Shown here in pieces: positions 7,629 through 14,788 of a stretch of 48,400 bases of DNA. The notes under the pieces were generated by a model, which searched no databases, was not told where the DNA came from, and saw only the letters and a program-made list of their open reading frames with translations. Position numbers and translations under genes: made by a program. Source of the stretch: a gamma proteobacterium HTCC2207. GTDB taxonomy: Bacteria; Pseudomonadota; Gammaproteobacteria; Pseudomonadales; Porticoccaceae. The DNA is taken from contig CAJJAU010000045.1 in assembly GCA_905182275.1 (NCBI GenBank), positions 1-48,400 on the forward strand. Reading direction: 5' to 3'. Numbering within the stretch: position 1 is the stretch's first letter; the number at the start of each line of letters is the position of its first letter.

Positions 7629-9914
7629 CTAGAAGTCCATGCCAAAACGAACCATTAATTGGCGAGGCCCTATAAGTTCATCACCGGTTGCTCCAACGCC
7701 GAAAACATCGGTAAAGCGAGCGTTGATGCCATCTTCATCGGTAAGGTTTTTGGCAACGAGTTCTACATGCCAACTCTCGCCAGCGCCGGGATAAAACCCG
7801 ACTACTAAATCAAGAACATCGTAGCTAGGTACTATATCTGTGTCAGCATTGTTGAAGATGCGATGTTTGAAGTCTCCACGATAGGTGTATTGAAGTGTAC
7901 TGCGCATTTCGCCCCAGGCTTCTAGTTCCTTGGTCCAGTTAAGTGACAGGTTTCCGGTAAAACTAGGCGTCTTGGCTAACTCATTACCATTTACATTCTG
8001 AATTTGGTCAGCGCGCGCTATCTGAATCTCATCACTGAAAAGATCAAACCCCTGTCCTAACAAAGCATTACCAGCCGCTTCTGACTGAACGTTATCTAAG
8101 GCGAGATGATCTGAGGTGATTTCGGTATCCAACCATGCCATGCGGGCATCGAGAATAAGTGAGTCGGATAAAAATGCAGAAAACTCTAATTCCGCGCCAA
8201 AAATTTCTGACTCTGGAATATTACCTACGCCACCATTAAACACTTCAGGGTCTGTGGCCTGATATTGCAAATTATTATAGTCATAGTAAAAAGCGGCGGC
8301 ATTCAAACGTATTCGTCCGTCAGCCAAATCAGTTTTCAAGCCAATTTCATAGGCATTAACAATTTCTTCGTTAAAGATAGGTAAGACGACAATCGGTGCT
8401 ATCACAGCTTCGGTGCCGTAGGTTAGGTTCGATCCTCCAGGCTTAAACCCTTTAGTAAAGGAGCCAAATAGCATGGTGCTATCATTAATGTCATGCTCAA
8501 CTACTAGACGCCCAGTGACTTTATCACTTTTTATCTCTAGGACATCTGTGCCTTCTCGCCCGTAATAGTTAGTCACTGAGCTATAAACCTCATCTTCTGT
8601 ATAGCGCAGGCCGAATACGGTTCGCCAGGTTTCACTGAGGTTCCAAGTCCCCTGCCCATAAACAGAGGTTGAGTCGCGCTCTGGTTTTGAATCAGATATA
8701 AAGCCTACATCACCACCATAGGCGTAAATAGTCTCTATTGTGAAGGGATCAAAAGTACCATCAAAACCGAAATCAAGGCGCTCAAGAATACTGATCTCGA
8801 CTTCTGTATCTAAGTAAAACACACCAGCGACCCAGTCGAGCTTCCCAAATAGAGGTTCGGAGGAAACTAAGTTTACTTCTTGAGTAATGGTGGTCTGCTT
8901 ATTGGTCTCAGGGTCATACGAGCTAGGAAGTTGAGCAAATGGCGGCAGGAAATCCAGATCATTACGGTCATTGTCGCGACGAATTAAAATATCATCGTCC
9001 TGATAACTGGTTAGTGACTTAACGCTAAATTTTTCGAAATCCCATTCCAATACGGCACTATATAACTGTGACTCTAGCTCGTATTCGGCTGTTGAGTTCT
9101 GACGAAGTTTTCTGGCGCCTGGAGTTGGATCTAATAGGCCTTTTTGTGCAGCGCCATTACGATCTTCGTCAAAGTACTGGGCCGTAAAATTAGCGCGAAA
9201 ATTATCTGAGGGCTCATAGAGCACACGAACCCGAGCAGACAGGCTGTTGGCATCATCTAGATCTTGATCCAGAGTCAGGTTGTCAGTAAAGCCATCACGC
9301 TTGTTAGAAATAACCGATGCACGCAGCGCTAAGGTGTCACTTAGGGGTAGGTTGTATGCGGCGCGAGCTTTAACTAAACCGTAATCCCCAAGAGTCAGGT
9401 CGGCTTTACCGAAGCTGCTGTCCATGGAGGGTGCAGTGGTGATTACATTGATTGCACCACCAGTAGAGTTCTGCCCGAACAGTGTACCCTGTGGGCCACG
9501 CAACACTTCAATGCGTTCGAGGTCGAGAAAATCTGTTTGCAGAGCAAAAGGGGATGCCACATAAATACCATCTAGGTGGTAGGAGACAGAAGGATTGGCA
9601 ATTGCGTTCTGGTTGGCTTCGTTGCCCACGCCACGAATTGTTATAACAGTTTTAAATCCTTCATTCTTGGCAATATTAACGCCAGGAGCGATGGCACTAA
9701 GGTCAACAAAAGATGTCACTTGCCGAGTATCTAGATCTTCTCCGGTCAAAACTGTTATCGCCTGGGATAGATCTTGGAGGCTTTCGCTGCGTTTTTCGGC
9801 GGTTACTAAAACCTCTTCAAAAACAGGTTGAGAATCTTGTGCAGAAATATCCGCAGCAAGTAATGACGCTATTGTCACACTGAGGACTTTAACCGCAAGA
9901 TAAGGGTGCTTCAT
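7629..9914 (-). CDS. TonB-dependent outer-membrane receptor (first of three)
   Basis: A 761-residue receptor. Residues 1-25 are a signal peptide ending near ADISAQ. A TonB-box-like FEEVLVTAEKR follows, then the plug domain with TIRGVGN and IEVLRGPQGTLFGQNSTGGAINV, and a long beta-barrel region ending in VRFGMDF, with the C-terminal Phe used in barrel assembly. TBDTs import substrates such as siderophores, vitamins, glycans or nucleobases using TonB energy. The sequence resembles the large marine class of non-siderophore receptors; the ligand is unknown. It is divergent from the NCS2 purine permease across a 373-bp gap and precedes a purine PRTase, so a purine-related ligand is possible but unproven. 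Confidence 0.93.
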   Translation of the reverse strand: MKHPYLAVKVLSVTIASLLAADISAQDSQPVFEEVLVTAEKRSESLQDLSQAITVLTGEDLDTRQVTSFVDLSAIAPGVNIAKNEGFKTVITIRGVGNEANQNAIANPSVSYHLDGIYVASPFALQTDFLDLERIEVLRGPQGTLFGQNSTGGAINVITTAPSMDSSFGKADLTLGDYGLVKARAAYNLPLSDTLALRASVISNKRDGFTDNLTLDQDLDDANSLSARVRVLYEPSDNFRANFTAQYFDEDRNGAAQKGLLDPTPGARKLRQNSTAEYELESQLYSAVLEWDFEKFSVKSLTSYQDDDILIRRDNDRNDLDFLPPFAQLPSSYDPETNKQTTITQEVNLVSSEPLFGKLDWVAGVFYLDTEVEISILERLDFGFDGTFDPFTIETIYAYGGDVGFISDSKPERDSTSVYGQGTWNLSETWRTVFGLRYTEDEVYSSVTNYYGREGTDVLEIKSDKVTGRLVVEHDINDSTMLFGSFTKGFKPGGSNLTYGTEAVIAPIVVLPIFNEEIVNAYEIGLKTDLADGRIRLNAAAFYYDYNNLQYQATDPEVFNGGVGNIPESEIFGAELEFSAFLSDSLILDARMAWLDTEITSDHLALDNVQSEAAGNALLGQGFDLFSDEIQIARADQIQNVNGNELAKTPSFTGNLSLNWTKELEAWGEMRSTLQYTYRGDFKHRIFNNADTDIVPSYDVLDLVVGFYPGAGESWHVELVAKNLTDEDGINARFTDVFGVGATGDELIGPRQLMVRFGMDF

Positions 9915-10287
9915 TTCGGATACCTATGTATGTAAGTGTTATATGAAATAGATTTTTGGCTGACCCAAACTTGCGCATTTTAAGGAGCGCCAATAACTTT
10001 ATGAACCATTTGGGTGCATTTGTTTCGGCAACCCAAGGCAAACGCCCCTAGGGGAGAATGCTATATACTAAAGCAAATACCCTGCCATGATACATTAAAA
10101 TGGCTCAATATTATTTGTTGAGTTAGCCACTAGCTATCTAACTATGCGCTGAAGTATCATCTTGATCAAAGTGACGTGCTTGATTTCTTCTGAACGCCAA
10201 TAGGCTGCTATATATCCTTAGGATGAATTGCTAACCCTGATAATTTTGTCACTAATTTCCGTGAAAACTAAGCGATATGGACTCTAT
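9915..10287. promoter_or_regulatory. 373-bp divergent regulatory region with repeated ACCCAA half-sites
   Basis: This region holds the promoters of the TBDT (minus) and the NCS2 permease (plus). No gene is visible. Three related heptamers occur on the receptor side: ACCCAAA at 9963, the inverse TTTGGGT at 10009 and ACCCAAG at 10031. A perfect 10-bp palindrome CCCCTAGGGG spans 10045-10054. An AGTTAG/CTAACT inverted repeat lies around 10120-10143. These may be operator sites; no known consensus was matched. Confidence 0.4.
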
Positions 10288-11586
10288 ATGAACAGATTTT
10301 TGGATAGCTTATTTAAGCTACAAGCAAATGGTACAAATGTGGGCACTGAGGTTTTGGCAGGCTGCACAACCTTTATAACCATGGTCTATATTATCTTCGT
10401 CAATCCACAGATGATGGCCGCAAGCGGCATGGATCAGGGCGCTAGTTTTGTCGGCACTTGTTTAGCCGCGGCTATAGCCTGTTTTGTTATGGGTTTATAT
10501 GCAAATTGGCCGGTGGGTATGGCACCCGGAATGGGCCTAAATGCTTTTTTTACCTACACGGTTGTTGGCGAGATGGGTTACAGCTGGCAGATAGCGCTGG
10601 GAGCAGTCTTTCTAGCAGGCATCATTTTTGTGATCATGAGTGTTACGCGCCTTCGAAGATGGATGTTAGATAGTATTTCGCTCAATTTACGTATTGCTAT
10701 GGGCGCCGGTGTCGGTCTTTTTATCGGATTCATAGGTCTTAAAAGTGGTGGAATTATTGTCGCTAACGGAGCAACTTTTTTGTCTCTAGGTGACTTTACG
10801 CAACCCCAAACCTTGCTTGCTGGTTTTAGTTTTTTGAGTATTGCGATTCTTTCGATCCGCCGTGTTCCTGGCGCAATTATTATAGGTATCCTCAGTGTTA
10901 CTAGTATCGCTATTGCGATGGGACTAGTAGAGTTTAACGGCCTGATAGCAGCGCCGCCCAGTTTGGCCCCAACCTTGATGCAATTAGATATTGTTGGCGC
11001 ATTTGACGTTGCCATGATTAGCGTGATCATTGCGTTTTTATTCGTGAATCTATTTGATACTGCGGGTACTTTACTGGGGGTTGCTAACCGAGCAGGATTG
11101 ATTGATGAACAGGGTAATGCCAAAAATTTGGACAGAGCGTTGAAAGCTGATAGTAGCTCTAGCGTGTTGGGTGCCTTTTTGGGTTGTCCGCCGGTCACAA
11201 GTTATGTTGAGAGTTCAGCGGGAGTTGAAGCGGGTGGCCGAACAGGTTTGACAGCCGTTGTTGTAGGCAGCTTATTTCTATTGGCCATCTTTTTCTCGCC
11301 ATTAGCTGCAATTGTGCCAGCCTATGCCACCGCGGGGGCTCTAATTTATGTAGCTATACTCATGTTGAGCGGTATGGAAGCTCTTGACTGGTCAGATATG
11401 ACGGAAATATTACCGGCATTGGTAACCATCATTATGATTCCACTATCATTCTCAATTGCCAACGGTATAGCGCTGGGATTTATTACTTATGTCGCTGTAA
11501 AGTTTTTTGCCGGTAAACGCGCTGATATAACATTGGGAGCTTGGTTTCTTGCGGCTATTTTCCTAGCTAAATTCACTTTTCTCTAG
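10288..11586 (+). CDS. NCS2-family purine permease (AzgA/PbuG-like)
   Basis: A 432-residue integral membrane protein. The start MNRFLDSLFKLQANGTNVGT is followed by LAGCTTFITMVYIIFVNPQM, and then PVGMAPGMGLNAFFTY, a hallmark of the AzgA-like branch that carries adenine, guanine or hypoxanthine by proton symport. FVNLFDTAGTLLGVA contains the conserved acidic residue of the eighth helix, and GCPPVTSYVESSAGVEAGGRTG matches the tenth-helix motif. I use ATG 10288, since earlier in-frame codons back to a TTG at 10228 give non-conserved sequence. It is divergent from a TBDT and near a purine phosphoribosyltransferase, making a plausible purine-uptake and salvage neighbourhood. Confidence 0.93.
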   Translation: MNRFLDSLFKLQANGTNVGTEVLAGCTTFITMVYIIFVNPQMMAASGMDQGASFVGTCLAAAIACFVMGLYANWPVGMAPGMGLNAFFTYTVVGEMGYSWQIALGAVFLAGIIFVIMSVTRLRRWMLDSISLNLRIAMGAGVGLFIGFIGLKSGGIIVANGATFLSLGDFTQPQTLLAGFSFLSIAILSIRRVPGAIIIGILSVTSIAIAMGLVEFNGLIAAPPSLAPTLMQLDIVGAFDVAMISVIIAFLFVNLFDTAGTLLGVANRAGLIDEQGNAKNLDRALKADSSSSVLGAFLGCPPVTSYVESSAGVEAGGRTGLTAVVVGSLFLLAIFFSPLAAIVPAYATAGALIYVAILMLSGMEALDWSDMTEILPALVTIIMIPLSFSIANGIALGFITYVAVKFFAGKRADITLGAWFLAAIFLAKFTFL

Positions 11587-11774
11587 CTGGATTTAAAGTG
11601 AATTTTTTGGATATTTGTTTAAAAAGATCTTGAGCACCATACTCGTTAATCACTAATTATTCGGTTAAAATAAGGTGTCTTTGAACTGGCTATATATTGC
11701 CGGCATTATCGTTAATTACTTTGTAAAAACTATGTTTTTTAGCGATATTAAAATTACATGAATGGAGATAGTAA

Positions 11775-13154
11775 ATGCACATCCCTAAGTTAATCAGCGC
11801 GGCACTGTTTTTGTTGCCACTTTATCTTAATGCAGAGGAAGTTTTAGATCAGAATGTTAGGGATGAGGCCAAAGCGTTAATAGCTCAAAGTTTTCAGAGC
11901 GATCTTGGCTATCAGATAATAGAGAGTTTGACCACAGAGGTGGGTCAAAGGCTTGCCGGGACAGAGGCTGAGGCGCGCGCAAGAGATTGGGGCGTTGCCA
12001 AGTTTAAACAGCTAGGCTTCAAGAATGTACGCATTGAACCATTTCAAGTAGATCATTGGGAACGCCATTCCGAACATGCTGAGATAACATCGCCTTTCCC
12101 ACAAAAGCTAATGATTACAGCGTTGGGTGGGAGCATAGCGACAGATTCAGCCGGCATTGTTGGTCAAGTGGTTAGGTTTGAAAATTTGCAGGCTCTAAAA
12201 GATGCACCAATGAAAGGCCTGAAAGGAAAAATTGTCTTTGTTGATGAGTATATGACCAGAACGCAAGATGGCTCTGGCTATGGGGTCGCTGTGAAAAAGC
12301 GATCTGGAGCGGCTGTTGAGGCTGGTAAACGTGGTGCCGCCGCTGCACTCATTCGGTCAGTTGGCACTGATCACCATCGGTTTCCGCATACAGGTCAGAT
12401 GACTTATGACCAAAATGTGGTCAAAGTCCCAATCGCAGCTCTTTCTGCTCCAGATGCTGATCAGTTGCATCGAGCCCTTGGGCGCGGTGATGTTGAGGTG
12501 AAACTTCAAATTGATGTCCAATCATACGGTAAAAGTCAGTCTGGTAATGTCATTGCTGAGATTCCTGGAGTAACGGATGAAATTGTTATTATCGGGGCAC
12601 ATCTTGATAGTTGGGACCTGGGAACTGGTGCCGTTGATGATGGTGCTGGAATTGGCATAACAGTGGGTGCTGCAAAGTTAATTCTGGATATGAATAAAAA
12701 ACCTAGACGTACGATTAGAGTAGTTATGTTCGGAGCAGAAGAGGTGGGGTTAGTTGGTGCGATAGCCTATGCCAAAAAACATGCTAATGAACTTGATCGC
12801 CATGTGGTTGGAGCTGAATCTGACTTCGGCGCCGGTCAAATTTGGCGTTTTGAGACTAGATTTTCTGATAGTAAGCTGCACAAAGCTGAGGCAATGCACA
12901 AAGTTTTATCGCCGCTAGGTATTGCGCTGGGTTCAAACGACGCCTCTGGTGGGCCTGATATGGGTCCTTTGCGAATGCTCGGTATGCCGGTTGTAACTCT
13001 TAAGCAGAATGGTTGGGATTACTTTGATCTGCACCATACGCCAAATGATACCTTTGACAAGATTTCTGCTGATGATATTGCTCAAAATGTAGCCGCTTAC
13101 GCAGCATTTGTTTGGATGGCCGCAAACATGCAGGGTGATTTTCGAGAGCCGTGA
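11775..13154 (+). CDS. M28-family metallo-carboxypeptidase, exported (carboxypeptidase Q-like)
   Basis: A 459-residue protein with a signal peptide (residues 1-20, ending LYLNA-EE). A PA-like insert (about 120-230) precedes the zinc peptidase core. The two-metal ligands are visible: His276 in IGAHLDSWD, Asp288 in GAVDDGAG, Glu322/323 in FGAEEVG, Asp350 in AESDFG, and the last His in DLHHTPNDTFD. This order matches carboxypeptidase Q/plasma glutamate carboxypeptidase relatives, which release amino acids from short peptides. It should act in the periplasm or outside the cell. ATG 11775 has GGAGA eight bases upstream. It lies 188 bp after the permease with no obvious terminator between. Confidence 0.9.
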   Translation: MHIPKLISAALFLLPLYLNAEEVLDQNVRDEAKALIAQSFQSDLGYQIIESLTTEVGQRLAGTEAEARARDWGVAKFKQLGFKNVRIEPFQVDHWERHSEHAEITSPFPQKLMITALGGSIATDSAGIVGQVVRFENLQALKDAPMKGLKGKIVFVDEYMTRTQDGSGYGVAVKKRSGAAVEAGKRGAAAALIRSVGTDHHRFPHTGQMTYDQNVVKVPIAALSAPDADQLHRALGRGDVEVKLQIDVQSYGKSQSGNVIAEIPGVTDEIVIIGAHLDSWDLGTGAVDDGAGIGITVGAAKLILDMNKKPRRTIRVVMFGAEEVGLVGAIAYAKKHANELDRHVVGAESDFGAGQIWRFETRFSDSKLHKAEAMHKVLSPLGIALGSNDASGGPDMGPLRMLGMPVVTLKQNGWDYFDLHHTPNDTFDKISADDIAQNVAAYAAFVWMAANMQGDFREP

Positions 13155-13329
13155 TATGTTTTAGGCGCTATGCTAAAAGGTAGACTAAATACTATGATTA
13201 TCCTCAGCGCCAGCACCTATTGAGTAGCCAGGATGTTAATGATCTAGCCTGTGATAAAATTAATCATCCAAGAGTCATTTTTTGACGTATCTTGGCGCAT
13301 ACATTTGTATAACAAACCACGGAGTCAAC

Positions 13330-13782
13330 ATGAAGCAGATATTAAAAGTAGCTATCTTATTAGGTTTTTCTGGGGCGGCTAGCCTCTCTCAGGCTGCCTG
13401 TTCCTTCGACGTAGAAGTCGGCGACTATTTGAAATTTAGTGCGGCGGATATGACCGTTGAAAAGAGTTGTGAATCTATCACTGTAAATCTAAAGCACAGC
13501 GGCCAGTTGCCAGCTAACATAATGGGGCACAACTGGGTTTTATCTAAGAATACTGAAGTACAGGCAGTTGCGACCGAAGGCATGAGTGCTGGACTTGCTG
13601 CCAGCTACGTACCGCAGGGTGATGCCCGTGTGATGGCGTTCTCTAAGGTGATTGGGGGTGGAGAGTCCACTAGCGTAACCTTTTCAACCTCAGGATTGAC
13701 CGTTGGTGAAGGTTACACATTCTTTTGCTCCTTCCCTGGGCACTCTTACAGCATGCGTGGCGCGTTTAACGTCAATGCCTAG
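13330..13782 (+). CDS. azu: Azurin, periplasmic type-1 blue copper protein
   Basis: A 150-residue precursor: signal peptide 1-22 (ending SLSQA-A), then a mature part of azurin length. All copper ligands are in place: His67 in MGHNWVL, then Cys133, His138 and Met142 in CSFPGHSYSMRG, with the same spacing as Pseudomonas azurin (Cys112, His117, Met121). Cys24 and Cys47 would form the usual disulfide. Azurin carries single electrons in the periplasm, for example between c-type cytochromes and their partners. The start is ATG 13330 with CGGAG just upstream; an in-frame extension upstream is not conserved. The gene stands alone and ends at a perfect terminator shared with fpr. Confidence 0.96.
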   Translation: MKQILKVAILLGFSGAASLSQAACSFDVEVGDYLKFSAADMTVEKSCESITVNLKHSGQLPANIMGHNWVLSKNTEVQAVATEGMSAGLAASYVPQGDARVMAFSKVIGGGESTSVTFSTSGLTVGEGYTFFCSFPGHSYSMRGAFNVNA

Positions 13783-13800
13783 TTTTGGGCATTAAAATTG

Positions 13801-13837
13801 TAATAAAAAAGGCCACATTAAGTGGCCTTTTTTATTA
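13801..13837. terminator. Perfect bidirectional rho-independent terminator between azurin and fpr
   Basis: TAATAAAAAAGGCCAC (13801-13816) pairs perfectly with 13822-13837 around the loop ATTAA. The A-tract on the left becomes the T-tract for the minus strand, so it ends both the azurin transcript and the convergent fpr transcript. Confidence 0.95.
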
Positions 13838-13853
13838 CTAAAACGTTGTTGTA

Positions 13854-14627
13854 TTACTTTTCTACAAAAGCTCTTTCGATAACATACTCACCCATCTTAG
13901 AATTCCGTGCTTCAGAGAAGCCTCTGTCATCTAAAATTTTGCACATATCTTTGAGCATACTTGGGCTGCCACAAAGCATAAAACGATCATCCTGGTTATT
14001 TGGCATTGGTATGTCTAAGTCTAGAAATAGTTTACCAGAGGTCATCATGTCTGTGATCCGGCCATTGTTTCTAAACGGCTCCCTCGTCACAAGAGGGTAG
14101 TAAATCAATTTTTGCTTAACAAAATCGCCAAAATACTCATGCTCAGGTAGTTCGTTTTGAATGTAATCGCTGTAGGCTAGTTCTGAAATGTAGCGCACAC
14201 CATGGGCCAAAATTATTCGATCAAACTGCTCATAGACCTCTGGATCTTTAATAATGCTCATAAAAGGGGCTAAGCCTGTTCCTGTCCCGATCAGATAGAG
14301 ATTTTTCCCCGGCAACATTTGGTCAGTGATTAAAGTCCCAGTTGGCTTTTTACCGATCAAAATTTTGTCGCCAGGCACCAGATGTTGTAGCTTTGAGGTT
14401 AGAGGACCGTCTTCTACTTTAATACTAAAAAACTCGAGTTCGTCTTCATAATTAGCGCTGGCAATGGAATAGGCACGCATTAACGGCTTACCTTCATGCT
14501 CAAGGCCGATCATCACGAAATGACCATTTTTAAATCTAAAACCAGCATCACGTGTAGTTTTAAAGCTAAATAATGTGTCATTCCAATGGTGAACATTGGT
14601 GACGGTCTCAGTAATCAGTTTTGCCAT
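13854..14627 (-). CDS. fpr: Ferredoxin/flavodoxin--NADP+ reductase (bacterial Fpr type)
   Basis: A 257-residue soluble flavoprotein. RAYSIASANY binds FAD, LIGTGTGLAPFMSII binds the NADP pyrophosphate, and MLCGSPSMLKDMCKIL is the distal NADP motif. The C terminus YVIERAFVEK, which lies over the flavin, is typical of subclass I bacterial Fpr. The enzyme exchanges electrons between NADPH and ferredoxin or flavodoxin, often in oxidative-stress responses. ATG 14627 has AAAGGA upstream. It lies 161 bp downstream of the AceE-type gene in the same direction. It could also supply reduced flavin to the halogenases further along, since no dedicated flavin reductase lies beside them, but that is speculation. 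Confidence 0.95.
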   Translation of the reverse strand: MAKLITETVTNVHHWNDTLFSFKTTRDAGFRFKNGHFVMIGLEHEGKPLMRAYSIASANYEDELEFFSIKVEDGPLTSKLQHLVPGDKILIGKKPTGTLITDQMLPGKNLYLIGTGTGLAPFMSIIKDPEVYEQFDRIILAHGVRYISELAYSDYIQNELPEHEYFGDFVKQKLIYYPLVTREPFRNNGRITDMMTSGKLFLDLDIPMPNNQDDRFMLCGSPSMLKDMCKILDDRGFSEARNSKMGEYVIERAFVEK

Positions 14628-14788
14628 GTGACTATCCTTTGTAAGAGGGTAACCTGATGATGAAGAAATTGCGCGGAGCAGTATAAAAAAAATTGCTGCG
14701 CAGGTATAGCGAAATATATTAGCTATATCTAGTGGTTATTGGCATTTAGGCCTGTTTAAAAATGCTATTTTGACCTTATGCCAGCCAC

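Noticed and set aside
10578-11198. A 206-residue open frame antisense to the NCS2 permease gene
   Set aside because: It lies wholly inside a clearly conserved permease gene, has no recognisable domain and a composition expected from a reversed membrane-protein gene.
13282-13313. TTGACG at 13282 and TATAAC at 13308 as a promoter for azurin
   Set aside because: The spacer is 20 bp and the predicted transcription start would fall on the ribosome binding site, so it is too weak to list.
14660-14705. Inverted repeat GCGC..AGCA / TGCTGCGC between the AceE-type gene and fpr
   Set aside because: The stem needs a 2-base bulge and has its A/T run in the loop, so it is not a convincing terminator.
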